This document shows positions 1 through 10,560 of a stretch of 64,000 nt of DNA, piece after piece. Source of the stretch: Stratiolaelaps scimitus (Eukaryota > Arthropoda > Arachnida > Mesostigmata > Laelapidae); the NCBI GenBank assembly GCA_019614645.1, contig JABWDB010000039.1:1-64000 (forward strand). The letters run 5' to 3'. The position numbers were made by a program, and so were the translations under genes. The notes under the pieces were generated by a model. It had not been told where the DNA came from. It saw only the letters and a list, made by a program, of their open reading frames with translations, and did not search any database. Positions within the stretch are counted from its first letter, which is position 1, and the number at the start of each line of letters is the position of its first letter.

Positions 1-440
1 ATATGTACGTGTACACACAATATTAACCCAACCTTGCTGTACTCATAGCTCGAAATATAGCAATTAACTATTTTACTTTCTTCGAACTTAAAACGAACTT
101 AAAATAGCGAGTGTTTGCAAAGCAAATATCTCACAATGTAAAATACTATAACTGGAAGATAAGTGGGCTAACAAGCTTATGGAGGTACCGAGGCGCACCT
201 ATTTGTGAACTGAAAATCGGCCCCCTACTCTCATTTCAGTATGACGAAATGAACGTTACTACTGTACTTCAACTTACTGCGAAACAATCACTGATCAAGA
301 CAAACTGCGGCTTATTCTTATAATTTAACGTGGAAATGTTTGAACTCTAGCTCAAGTACAGGGATAGATTTTGCAAATCAATATGTAGCAGTCAGTTTAC
401 TGAGAAATATCCATGTAATCTATTGCTCGTAGCTTCCGTA

Positions 441-1079
441 TTAGCCCATCACAAAATTGAGAATACCAGTGTCTATCACCTTCTTTGCGCCGAAAACCAA
501 CATGTGACCAACTGCCTCAAAATGCACGGGAAGTTTACTTTTTAACGAGTTTTGCGCACACCGGATCATATCGAAGAAGGGCTGGTATAAGTCCGTCTTC
601 TGATAGCAGATCCTTGTGTTTTTCGGAGGAACTCGAGCGCAGATCAGAGGCGTGACTGAGAAGTCGGTGGCGAAGATCCGAAGGAAAGTGTAACTCAAGT
701 TCCACAGTCCTGTTGCGTTACGACTTGTATTAGATGACAGACGACCATTACGATCTCCGAAGAATCCATAGCCGACCCTGAAGTTCAAACAGTTCAAGCC
801 AATTACACGAGGCATAACACCCGCAGCGTTCTTGCCGAGGACGAGGCGGGTCGAAGCGAGTATCTTGTATGAGCACGCCGATATAATGCTGGTTGCAATT
901 TTTCCAAGATTCAGCTTGTCACGTATTGAGAGTTCGTATTGTGTCGAGCACGGTTCAAAGCGACTGGTCAAATTTCGAAAATTTGAAGTATCTGGTGTTA
1001 AATTGATTGTTTCGTGCGTCACCGTGATTAATGTTGCCACAAACGATGTCGCAAGGATGAGAAACTTGATGGCACCCAT
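441..1079 (-). CDS. Secreted six-cysteine protein, tandem copy 1 (212 aa, unknown family)
   Basis: An intact single-exon ORF of 212 codons starting MGAIKFLILATSFVA, a classic hydrophobic signal peptide (about residues 1-20), so the product should enter the secretory pathway. I do not recognise the family and cannot give a function. Cysteines lie near residues 44, 69, 97, 147, 158 and 174, enough for three disulphides. N-glycosylation sequons occur near residues 26, 36, 117 and 121. Copy-specific features are GLNCLNFRVGYG around the third cysteine and VHFEAVGHM near residue 186, where the other copies read VHFEEISHM or VHFEELSHM. Upstream on the minus strand are a CCAAT motif and an ATAAATAATC-like AT box shortly before the ATG, a plausible core promoter. 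Conservation of frame and length in five copies supports a real gene. Confidence 0.8.
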   Translation of the reverse strand: MGAIKFLILATSFVATLITVTHETINLTPDTSNFRNLTSRFEPCSTQYELSIRDKLNLGKIATSIISACSYKILASTRLVLGKNAAGVMPRVIGLNCLNFRVGYGFFGDRNGRLSSNTSRNATGLWNLSYTFLRIFATDFSVTPLICARVPPKNTRICYQKTDLYQPFFDMIRCAQNSLKSKLPVHFEAVGHMLVFGAKKVIDTGILNFVMG

Positions 1080-1534
1080 TATTGAGATAGATTGTTTATC
1101 GTCTACTGTCTGACCAATCGCAACGATGACATGGTATGCCGCCTTGAGATATGATTATCTTTGCAGACAGCTGGCACAACGTATGAAAGTACATGAACAC
1201 AGATTTCAGAACACTTAGATTTCCTCTATTCAGCACCTGACAGTCTATCCGCCTTATTAATAATGGTGCTTGCCTTTAAGAACTTATTCATGTCACTTTA
1301 CGTAGATAGAACAGTCTCGGGCAATAGCGATCAAGGAGAGAGTCATCTGATGGTGAGGCACTAATTATTGTTTATTGTTTATCTGCCCCATCTGAAAGCT
1401 CTCATACTGCCACTGTAGCTTGCAGATTCGCTTCTTCATCAGTGATTTATTGATCAGGCAGTTGATTGTATCCGATCACTTCTATCGAATCTATGAATGA
1501 TAGCCGTGATAGACTATAGTCTGTACTGATTCTT

Positions 1535-2285
1535 TTAACTAACGTGATTGCCTTGACCATAATGATTCCTTTAGCTAACATGATTTCTTTGACCGTAATA
1601 ATTCCTTTAACTAACGTGATTTTCTTGACCATAATGATCCCTTTAACTAACATGATTTCTTTGACCATAATAATTCCTTTAACTAGCATAATTTCTTTGA
1701 CCATAATAATTCCTTTAACTAACATGATTTCTTTGACCATAATGATTCCTTTAACTAGCATAATTTCTTTGACGATAATGATTCCTTTAACTAACGTGAT
1801 TTCCTTGACCATAATGATTCCTTTAACTAACATGATTTCTTTGACCATAATAATTCCTTTAACTAACATGATTTCTTTGACCATAATGATTCCTTTAACT
1901 AACGTGATTTCCTTGACCATAATGATTCCTTTAACTAGCATAATTTCTTTGACCATAATAATTCCTTTAACTAACATGATTTCTTTGACCATAATGATTC
2001 CTTTAACTAGCATAATTTCTTTGACCATAATAATTCCTTTAACTAACATGATTTCTTTGACCATAATGATTCCTTTAACTAACGTGATTTCCTTGACCAT
2101 AATGATTCCTTTAACTAGCATAATTTCTTTGACCATAATAATTCCTTTAACTAACATGATTTCTTTGACCATAATGATTCCTTTAACTAACGTGATTTCC
2201 ATGACTACAATGATTCTTTTAACTATCATGATTTCTTTGACCATAATAATTCCTTTAACTAACGTGATTTCCTTGACCACATTAT
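1535..2285. repeat. Expanded 36-bp minisatellite array
   Basis: About 20 copies of a 36-bp unit made of two related 18-bp halves, ATTCCTTTAACTAACATG and ATTTCTTTGACCATAATG (13 of 18 positions match). Because 36 is a multiple of three and few stops arise, both strands are open through the array: a 12-residue repeat IPLTNMISLTIM on plus and VKEIMLVKGIIM on minus. Variant halves (NV, NM, SI) recur in a fixed order, giving an apparent 108-bp higher-order period. I regard both ORFs as by-products of the repeat. One- to two-unit remnants of the same satellite occur in units 2 to 4. Confidence 0.92.
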
Positions 2286-2821
2286 ATATATTACCCCCAT
2301 TCCTTGACCATTATTATATATTTTCCGAAATCGAAATCGATATGTACGTGTACACACAATATTAACCCAACCTTGCTGTACTCATAGCTCGAAATATAGC
2401 AATTAATTTTTTTTTCTTCGAACTTGAAATGAACTTAAAATAGCGAGTGTTCGCAAAGCAAATATCTCACAATGTAAAATACTATAGCTGGAAGATAAGT
2501 GGGCTAACAAGCTTATGGAGGCACCGAGGCGCACCTATTTGTGAACTGAAAATCGGCCCCCTACTCTCATTTCATTTCACGAAATGAACGTTACTACTGT
2601 ACTTCAACTTACTGCAAAACAATCACTGATCAAGACAAACTGACAAACTAGGCATATACTAGGCTAGCTATACTCCTGTTATGATAAACGGCTTATTCTT
2701 ATAATTTAACGTGGAAGTGCTTGAATTATAGCTCAAGTGCAGGGATGGATTTTGCAAATCAACAGGTGGCAGTTAATTTACTGAGAAATATCTATGTAAT
2801 CTATTGCTCGTAGCTTCCGTA

Positions 2822-3460
2822 TTAGCCCATCATAAAATTGAGAATACCAGAGTCTATCACCTTCTTTGCGCCGAAAACCAACATGTGACTAATTTCCTCA
2901 AAATGCACGGGAAGTTTACTTTTTAACGAGTTCTGCGCACACCGGATCATATCGACGAATAGCTGGTATAAGTCCGTCTTCTGATAGCAGACCTTTATGT
3001 TGCTCGGAGGAACTCGAGCGCACATCAGAGGCGAGACTGAGAAGTCGGTGGCGAAGATCCGAAGGAGAGTGTAACCCAAGTTCCACAGTTCTGTTGCGTT
3101 CCGACTTGTATTAGATGACAGACGACTATTACGATCTCCGAAGAATCCATAGCTGATCCTGAGGCTGAAACAGCTGAAGCCAATCACACGAGGCATAACA
3201 CCCGCAGCGTTCTTGCCGAGGACGAGGCGGGTCGAAGCGAGTATCTTGTATGAGCACGCTGATATAACGCTGGTTGCGATTTTTCCAAAACGCAGCTTGT
3301 CACGTATTGAGAGTTCGTATTGTGTCGAGCACGGTTCAAAGCGACTGGTCGAATTTCGAAAATTTGAAGTATCTGGTGTTAAATTGATTGTTTCGTGCGT
3401 CACCGTGATTAATGCTGCCACAAACGATGTCGCAAGGATGAGAAACTTGATGGCACCCAT
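2822..3460 (-). CDS. Secreted six-cysteine protein, tandem copy 2 (212 aa, unknown family)
   Basis: An intact 212-codon ORF with the same signal peptide and the six cysteines of the family (44, 69, 97, 147, 158, 174). Around the third cysteine it reads GFSCFSLRISYGFFG, which resembles copy 4 rather than copies 1 and 3. Its N-terminal and C-terminal thirds are closest to the common consensus, so the copies look like mosaics. A CCAAT motif (plus strand 3495-3499) lies about 35 bp upstream of the start, with a TA-rich box between. No intron is needed. The function is unknown. Confidence 0.8.
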   Translation of the reverse strand: MGAIKFLILATSFVAALITVTHETINLTPDTSNFRNSTSRFEPCSTQYELSIRDKLRFGKIATSVISACSYKILASTRLVLGKNAAGVMPRVIGFSCFSLRISYGFFGDRNSRLSSNTSRNATELWNLGYTLLRIFATDFSVSPLMCARVPPSNIKVCYQKTDLYQLFVDMIRCAQNSLKSKLPVHFEEISHMLVFGAKKVIDSGILNFMMG

Positions 3461-4678
3461 TATTGAGATAGATTATTTATCGTCTACTGTCTGACCAATC
3501 GCAACGATGACATGGTATGCCGCCTTGAGATATGATTATCTTTGCAGACAGCTGGCACAACGTATGAAAGTACATGAACGTATCCTTAGATTTCCTCTAT
3601 TCAGCACTTGAGAGTCTATCCGCCTTATTAATAATGGTACTTGCCTTTAAGAACTTATTCATGTCACTTTACGTAGATACAACAGTCTCGGGCAATACCG
3701 ATCAAGGAGAGAGTCATCTGATTGTCAGGCACTAATTATTGTTTATTGTTTGTCTGCCCTATCTGAAGGCTCTTATACTGCCACTCTAACTTGCAGATTC
3801 GCTTCTTCATCAGTGATTTATTGATCAGGCAGTTGATTGTATCCGATCACTTCTATCGAATCTATGAATGATAGCCGTGATAGACTATAGTCTGAGCAAT
3901 TCCATTATAAGCTCACTTATTATCTACTTTCGATTCGAGAGCGATGTGTGCTCAAACCAGCAAACAAGATGATGGGATTTTTTTGAGCCCCTGATGAACT
4001 CGAAATGATTGCCACGTTTAAGTACTACGACGGCGCCTTCACCTCCTATTAGAGTACATATTTTAGATCTAGCAAATTTTAAATGTTTTTATCCTCAATG
4101 TCCTCCCCATATTTTTCACATTTCATTAATAAAGCAACTGACTACTTTTACTTCATGTTGTTTAGCGCATATAAGTTAACCTTCCCCATTATAGAATTTC
4201 ATCCTACATGCTAATCTCGTATTTAATGAGCTTCTAACAGTTGAGCGTCTTAAAAAATGTAACCCAACTTTTGCAAGTCTAACTACTAAGACATCATGGC
4301 ATAGCACGCATTGTGCCGTAAAAATTCGTCCTTTTGCCAATGTGTTTGGGGTACATATTTCTAATGCATAACTGCATGGGACTGCAACCGTAAAATCTAA
4401 TTTCTAGGCAAGAGAGGTTGAAGGAAAATATCTGTCAGGTTTAGAACTGATTTGATAATATTTCAAACCGAGGCAAGCGAGTGTTAGAAACCGTTACTTA
4501 TCCGCCCTGATCCATCCTACCGGCAGATTCCCTGTCTCTTCAGAGGCTCTGCAACAGTCAAGAGGACCAGACTCCCGCACATCCAGCGACCCCTACATTG
4601 AGACAGCCGCGTCTCCTTCTCTATGCACTGCGCCCCTAGCCAGGCTTTTTTGCAGTCTGGTTCTATTCGGTTTGTTGA
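3461..4678. other. Noncoding block of unit 2 (repeated in units 3 and 4)
   Basis: The first about 440 bp are the shared upstream block of the secreted gene, with its likely promoter next to the ORF. The rest (about 3900-4680) is AT-rich, has no ORF that I can support, and is not present in unit 1. Equivalents are 10561-11778 and 17423-19137. Confidence 0.7.
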
Positions 4679-4757
4679 ACTATCATGATTTCTTTGACCA
4701 TAATAATTCCTTTAACTAACATGATTTCTTTGACCATAATGATTCCTTTAACTAACG
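4679..4757. repeat. Minisatellite remnant, unit 2 left side
   Basis: About two copies of the 36-bp satellite sit directly against the 3' end of the minus-strand R1-like element. The element's last reading frame (4663-4923, minus) runs into the repeat without a stop. Confidence 0.85.
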
Positions 4758-7645
4758 TCGGCCTCTGCAGCTCGTACCTTATTCTGAGAACTGCCTGTTG
4801 TTCTTGTTGTTTCATACGCGGGGCATCGAGCCAATATGTGGAGAGTGTCATCCTCGATCCCCAGCGAGCAGATGTCCGAAACATCTTCCCCGATTCGATG
4901 CAAAATGCTTTGAACATTTCCATGACTCGTTAGAATTTGAGTGAGATGGTAGGACAGCTCAATTTTTAGCTTCCAGGGGATCGTGCCAACGAACGCTAGC
5001 ACCGTTGTGGTCCTGACCTGCTTGTACGACTGGGTAACGCGCAATGTTAGTGTTATCTGCCTTTTCTTGAGATTGTTCGGATCTGCTTAAACCGAGGACA
5101 CGACTTCGTTCCGATAAGGAGAACCGCTTCGCTTTTGGCGGAGACTAGGCTGAGACCTTCGGTGTATATTCACAGTGCTTCTTCAGCCAAGGTGTCCTGT
5201 ACTTTCATCTCCAGTTCCTTTGGGTCTCTCGCTCCAGCTGTAGTTGCCATATCGTCGGTCATGGTATCGCCATGGTATCGTGTCGACTTCAGCGGGAAGT
5301 TTTTCCAGCTACAGTAGCTAGTTATACAAGGTGTTCCACAGGAGCGACCCTATGAATAATCCTGCGGGACTTCAGCAGTCCCCTTCAAGACTGAGGGGTG
5401 ATTTTAAACTCTCCTATTTTGGAGGAATCGAGAGACGCGGTGTATTAGCAGCCTTGAGCTTCTTAAACATTGTAGACCAAGGAAGCCTGTTAAACATGTG
5501 TTTTACATCCAGAATAACCGCGATGTAGAGATCTCTGGTTCTCTTCAATGCCTCTCACATTCGTCCAGCTTTTCTAAGTTCTCGATCGATAGCCGTTTAT
5601 ATGAACCGCTTTTGTCTGAATCCGTATTGTGCATCCGAAATAAATCAGATTCCTTCTGCGTATGTTCCCAGGCGTTGTTCCACTATAGCCTCAAAACCCG
5701 TAGCCAGTGTGCCTAGGAGGCATGTGAATAATCTGTGTATTTGGAACTAGTTTTAATTAATTAAATTGTGCTCGCATGTATATGGTTCCTAACATGATAG
5801 TATATTAATTGAGGCCATGCCTGGGGATAGTGAAACACATGAGAGACGCGCAGGAGAGAGTTTCGAACACCTCTAGTGATACAATAATAATAGATTCACA
5901 CATGACGAGGTCCAGAGCGACCGCTTGCCTCAGTGACCGTCTGCACTATAAGATTGAATAAAGAAAGAGAAGAGATGCCTGAACGGGATACTCCCCATAC
6001 ACATCTCTCTTCGACACAGAATGAACCAGACGTATTTTCAGTGGCACCACTCCGTAGCTACGCTAAGTTAAGACAACCAAGCGTGGGGCAAACACGCGTC
6101 CACAAAATCATATCAGCCAAGTGTCTTGATGTCCCGATAATTCTCAAGGCATATGGGGCGAAAAGCCCCTAATTAAATCTACGTTCGCCTTTCTCTATCT
6201 TTCAGAGGAACCCTCAAAACGAAGGGGGGGGGGGGAGTGCTCACTACCACTGTTGATACCACCTCTTGGGAATCTCTTGAAGATAAATTTTATTGCAGCC
6301 GCTGGGACCCCGCCTGGTCCTACAATTTCTCTGACTTTGAATATATCCCCTGCGCTATGAGCGATGGACATCTATGGTGGAGCTGTTTATTCAAACATAC
6401 AGTAGGTCGGGATTTCTAGGGATTATGGGGGGGGGGGTGAGGACGACAATGTCCCGAGGAAGGCGATGGCATTGCCTCTCTGCACGGCGAGGGACAGCCG
6501 CTGCAGGAGGAAAGAGCCAGCGCGCTTGTCCCCTGCGCTTGTTACCCCTACTAATTCGGGTGAGTGTGAGCGACACAGTCTGCTCTGTCTATGAGGGCTT
6601 TGTAGTTTTACTTCTGTTTTCGGCCTGCCTCTTGACCCAAGAGTCAGATTGATAGCGTTGATTGTAGGTTCCTCACGCACGAAGTTTAACAGTTACCAGG
6701 TTTTTTCCTAGATTCTACCGTCAATCAGAGAGAAATGCTGTAATGACCATTTTGATTCGCGTCCTTCACTAAGACCCCTCCATTCCCTCAACAACAGAGG
6801 TTTTATATATTGCGAGGTATATATACGATGGTCCTTTTACACTACGGAAAGTGGGAGTTAAGCGGTTGTTTAGAACTGTGAAATCGTGGATGATAAACCA
6901 ATTGATAAAAACCTGGTATCTTTTAGTGTGCTGCTCGTGCCCTGAGCATTCCTGATCCCGACGAATATCGACGAATATTCTGATCTCGCCGGTCCACCAA
7001 TACAGTGGTCTCCTGAATTTCCTGAAATTAACAGGACTGTGTGCCGCTCCACAGGCAGTCCGCATCAGCTCATTCAGCTCCTCAAGGCCAGTCTCAACTC
7101 CCTCGAGGCGTCCGAAAGCGGTTTCCATGTGTTCATCGAAGGCTGCCCAGTCTATTTTCCTCTCTGGGACTGTTTTCCAGAGACCTGGTACACTGGGTAG
7201 CCCCAGTGCCCCAGTTGAACCCAGGTGGTGTGGGTTGCATTGAAAGTCCCCATTATTACTACTGCCCGTCCCCTCTGTTGGGGAAATCAAGACCCCTAAT
7301 AGATCCAAACACTCCTTAAATTCTTCTAAGCTCTCACTTGGGTAGAAATAGCAGTTGATAAAAATGGTTCCTTCATATATTCTAATCCAACTAAAACCCT
7401 TCCATTTCCCAATCTCTTCTAGACAGAAGGCCATATGCAGGAGCTACGTTCCAGATGGCTGTATCAGCATCCTCATCATAACACCAACTGAAATCGCTAT
7501 TTCTACCTTCCTGCTCAAGGATAACCTATATGGTTATAAAAGAATCGGAAAGTGTATTCCCCGCTCTCTACGTTCAACGTTTAACAAGTCACGAGCTAGC
7601 CTACTCCTGTCAAGGCTTAACTGTAAGAAATTTAGAATCATGGTC
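4748..7645 (-). mobile_element. Decayed R1/I-type non-LTR retrotransposon, unit 2
   Basis: Read on the minus strand, the pieces follow the standard order. The endonuclease start lies at about 7641 (ILNFLQLSLDRSRLARDLL). A YDEDADTAIWNVAPA segment at about 7440-7480 is in another frame. CYFYPSE lies near 7345 and a degenerate GDFQCNPHHLGS near 7230. The linker motif PLYWWTGEI is at about 6985-7013. RT pieces follow: VGPGGVPAAAIKF near 6300-6335, FRPICLENYRD near 6131-6169, QYGFRQ near 5615-5632 and VILDVKHMFNRLPW near 5472-5516. The C-terminal HLTQILTSHG...CPAY segment is at about 4790-4960. Many stops and frameshifts mean it cannot encode an active protein. Plus-strand ORFs across this interval are antisense shadows. 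About 295 bp present in units 3 and 4 is missing near 5085. Confidence 0.85.
6440..6670 (-). mobile_element. Nested retroelement C-terminal tail fragment, unit 2
   Basis: Minus-strand reading gives INLTLGSRGRP, a divergent middle, then DKRAGSFLLQRLSLAVQRGN and AIAFLGTL. The same conserved end occurs at 42568-42715 and 61145-61407. I recognise this as a C-terminal region seen in retroelement polyproteins but cannot name the clade. It lies between the RT and endonuclease pieces of the R1-like element, so it is either a nested insertion or part of a composite. Long poly-G runs flank it (6224-6236 and 6427-6437) and their lengths differ between units. Confidence 0.6.
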
Positions 7646-7865
7646 TTACGATTGGTTATGATCTTTCTCCCTGAGCTCTTAATGTTCGTTTGTTGTCGGA
7701 GTCGAGCAAACACGTTCTATCTTACCGCTTGCCCTCCAGCGTGGTGTTTCTTCCCACGGGAACTGCGAGTACTTGTGGCGACTAGACAGTTCATCACCGA
7801 ATTATTAAAACATTTTAATGAAATGTACATACCGTGAATTGTGAAATCAGTGCCTATCTGTGTAG

Positions 7866-8964
7866 ATGTACGAACAATTATGTTCTGATGTTTTAAATAT
7901 TTGTGACACACTTTTATCACTATTTTATTACGACAACTTACGAATTACTGTAACTGCAGTTCCGTCTATAAACCACCACTTGTATTGTTTTGTTGGGTTC
8001 GCAGATAGTATGCATGTAGCTATAGGCCAATATAGAGAACGACTACAACGGTGTAAAACTACCGCCGGAATCTGGTGGAGAGCAGATGAATACAGCTAGT
8101 CAATATAACAACGGGGATAGGTGGACCGAGCAGCCGGTACCTCTTGGGTAGATTGGCAGGCCTGTTACGGGGGCCTCCTCCTTCACCAGTCTCTCCCCGC
8201 GCATTCCCGCTACGGGCCGGGGATTAGGTGACCGAGCGTTCCCGTGCGGGACCCCAACACGGAAGCCACAATAGTCATGGGAGACTAAGGCACCCGGCTA
8301 TAGAACACTAGCCGGAGCAGTACACACCTTCCCCAGAGATCGAAGTAATGCCAAGCGTGCCGACTCTGGGGAAGAGATACACTCTCAGCAGAGGATGGTT
8401 TTAGCAGGCAGAGGCGTTTTGTCATCCACGTCAACCCTGCACTGGATCGGCCCACTTTCATGGAGATTGGAATGTCTCCGGTGGTGACCGTGCGTTTGAA
8501 GAAAATTTCCTCCTCTAAAAAAAAAAAGTCAATATAACAAGGTCTTTAACGTGTATTTGGTGTTACATAGCATCTATTATGCTTGCACGCAGGCAAGCAC
8601 AAGGAGCATAATAGTCAGCAATCAATTCGGAGTTAGATACTTCGACACGATCGACTTTAGAATCGAGTACAATGGGAACGCACCCACCAATTACATTCAT
8701 ACCCCATCCCCTGCCATAGCAATATCTGACATAAATATGAATGGAGTGAAATCGACTTGGTCTAGGGATTCATTGACTAACTTACATATTTTATATTGCT
8801 TCTGGTTAATGCTGAGAGACCGCAATAACCGTTGTGGTGGGTCAACAGGTGAAGAAAATAAAGTATCACTATTCGATATAATAAGAACTCCATGGTGTAT
8901 ATGTATATACTTATGTCTTCTGGAAATGATAAATGCATCTAGACTGGTGGGCAGTTTCAGCTAA
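7866..8964 (+). pseudogene. Unit 2 copy of the unknown plus-strand ORF, split by a retroposon
   Basis: Residues equivalent to the first third are open from 7866 to 8099. The 416-bp retroposon then intervenes, and the remainder is open from 8551 to 8964 in the frame that would be continuous without the insert. Compared with unit 3 it has in-frame extra codons near 8783 (18 bp) and 8822 (12 bp). Confidence 0.35.
8099..8540 (+). mobile_element. Poly(A) retroposon insertion with 13-bp target-site duplication
   Basis: A 416-bp insert (8112-8527) ends in 11 adenines and is flanked by perfect copies of GTCAATATAACAA (8099-8111 and 8528-8540). Units 3 and 4 carry the empty site with one copy of that sequence (near 15420 and 22590), which proves insertion. 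The insert is GC-rich compared with its surroundings. It has no obvious tRNA-like A and B boxes and no long ORF, so it may be a SINE or a 5'-truncated LINE 3' end. It breaks the plus-strand ORF that is continuous in unit 3. Confidence 0.93.
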
Positions 8965-9344
8965 ACGGTCACGGTATGGAGGATGTGTGGTGCTCTTGGC
9001 TGGGCTTGTACCCATCTCACCGCCTTTACTGAAGGAATGCGAAAAGCTACACTGAGAACAGCCATGCTGTTGAACATCGTCAAAAGTTCCAGAGTGTGGG
9101 TGGGGTACAGTGTTGTCATGCATCTTACCATGGCAGCACCTCCCCTTTTTCAGAAAATGAAAGAAAAACAGACTGTTGGATAATTATTCGGGTAAGTAAA
9201 CTAAGACTATTGGAGAGATCAAGCGATCCTGGCGAGCGAGTTCCCAAATGACAATTCGGGCAGATCGTATTCTTGTTGAAACCACCACACAAGAGATATA
9301 TTTATTTTTAAATAGGATTTTAAGCAGTAGTAGTTCTAGTATAG

Positions 9345-9435
9345 TTCCTTTAACTAACGTGATTTCCTTGACCACATTATATATATTACCCCCCATTCCT
9401 TGACCATTATTATATATTTTCCGAAATCGAAATCG
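9345..9435. repeat. Minisatellite remnant and exit block, unit 2 right side
   Basis: One 36-bp satellite copy is followed by the AT-rich exit block, which contains a second CCTTGACCATTATTATAT echo. It is nearly identical to the right edge of the expanded array in unit 1. Confidence 0.8.
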
Positions 9436-9921
9436 ATATGTACGTGTACACACAATATTAACCCAACTTTGCTGTACTCATAGCTCGAAATATAGCAATT
9501 AACTATTTTTATTTCTTCGAACTTGAAACGAACGTAAAATAGCGAGTGTTCGCAAATCAAATATCTCACAATGTAAAATACTATAGCTGGAAGATAAGTG
9601 GGCTAACAAGCTTATGGAGGTTCCGAGGCGCACCTATTTGTGAACTGAAAATCGGCTCCCTACTCTCATTTCAGTATGACGAAATGAACGTAGCTACTGT
9701 ACTTCAACTTACTGCGAGACAATCACTGATCAAGACAAACTGACAAACTAGGCATATACTAAGCTAGCTATACCCCTGTTATGATAAATGGCTTATTCTT
9801 ATCATTTAAAGTGGAAGTGTTTGAATTCTAGCTCAGGTGCAGGGATGGATTTTGCAAATCAACATGTGGCAGTCAGTTTACTGAGAAATATCTATGTAAT
9901 CTATTGCTCGTAGCTTCTGTA

Positions 9922-10560
9922 TTAGCCCATCACAAAATTGAGAATACCAGTGTCTATCACCTTCTTTGCGCCGAAAACCAACATGTGACTAATTTCCTCA
10001 AAATGCACGGGAAGTTTACTTTTTAACGAGTTCTGCGCACACCGGAACATATCGACGAAGAGCTGGTATAAGTCCGTCTTCTGATAGCAGATCTTTGTGT
10101 TTTTCGGAGGAACTCGAGCGCACACCAGAGGCGAGACTGAAAAGTCGGTGGCGAAGATCCGAAGGAAAGTGTAACTCAAGTTCCACAGTTCTGTTGCGTT
10201 ACGACTTGTATTAGATGACAGACGACCATTACGATCTCCGAAGAATCCATAGCCGACCCTGAAGTTGAAACAGTTCAAGCCAATCACACGAGGAAGACCA
10301 CCCGCAGCGTTCTTGCCGAGGACGAGGCGGGTCGAAGCGAGTATCTTGTATGAGCACGCCGATATAATGCTGGTTGCAATCTTTCCAAGATTCAGCTTGT
10401 CACGTATTGAGAGTTCGTATTGTGTCGAGCACGGTTCAAAGCGACTGGTCAAATTTCGAAAATTTGAAGTATCTGGTGTTAAATTGATTGTTTCGTGCGT
10501 CACCGTGATTAATGCTGCCACAAACGATGTCGCCAGGATGAGAAACTTGATGGCACCCAT
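9922..10560 (-). CDS. Secreted six-cysteine protein, tandem copy 3 (212 aa, unknown family)
   Basis: An intact 212-codon ORF. It shares with copy 1 the GLNCFNFRVGYGFFG-type segment and the NLT sequon at residue 36, and shares with copy 2 the QLFVDM stretch near residue 168. Its private change is AAGGLPRV at about residues 85-92, where copies 1 and 2 read AAGVMPRV. All six cysteines are retained. The upstream block is nearly identical to that of copy 2, so both probably share promoter activity. Confidence 0.8.
   Translation of the reverse strand: MGAIKFLILATSFVAALITVTHETINLTPDTSNFRNLTSRFEPCSTQYELSIRDKLNLGKIATSIISACSYKILASTRLVLGKNAAGGLPRVIGLNCFNFRVGYGFFGDRNGRLSSNTSRNATELWNLSYTFLRIFATDFSVSPLVCARVPPKNTKICYQKTDLYQLFVDMFRCAQNSLKSKLPVHFEEISHMLVFGAKKVIDTGILNFVMG

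Larger units (their letters stand above)
1..2339. repeat. Array unit 1 (short, minisatellite-expanded)
   Basis: This unit has the entry block (1-440), secreted-protein ORF copy 1 (441-1079, minus) and its upstream block (1080-1520). The sequence then passes directly into an expanded 36-bp minisatellite and the common exit block, which runs from the last satellite unit to the next unit start. The roughly 5.4 kb of retrotransposon-bearing sequence found in units 2 to 4 is absent. No other gene is visible in 1-440 or 1080-1520. Confidence 0.88.
2340..9435. repeat. Array unit 2
   Basis: The order is: entry block, secreted-protein copy 2 (2822-3460, minus), upstream block (3461-3900), AT-rich noncoding block (3900-4680), short minisatellite remnant, decayed R1-like element (minus, about 4750-7645), a plus-strand ORF region broken by a poly(A) retroposon, a noncoding block (about 8965-9340) and a minisatellite remnant with the exit block. 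Compared with units 3 and 4 it lacks about 295 bp inside the retrotransposon near 5085. It alone carries the 416-bp retroposon at 8112. Confidence 0.9.

Noticed and set aside
1447..2365. Two long overlapping ORFs (277 and 273 codons) through the minisatellite
   Set aside because: Both are simple translations of the 36-bp repeat on opposite strands; no start context or non-repeat domain supports a protein.
5331..6172. Plus-strand ORFs repeated identically in units 2 and 3 (and partly in unit 4)
   Set aside because: They are antisense to recognisable reverse transcriptase motifs on the minus strand; their conservation only reflects recent unit duplication.
7041..7837. Plus-strand ORFs of 92 and 160 codons in each long unit
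   Set aside because: They are antisense shadows of the endonuclease part of the R1-like element.
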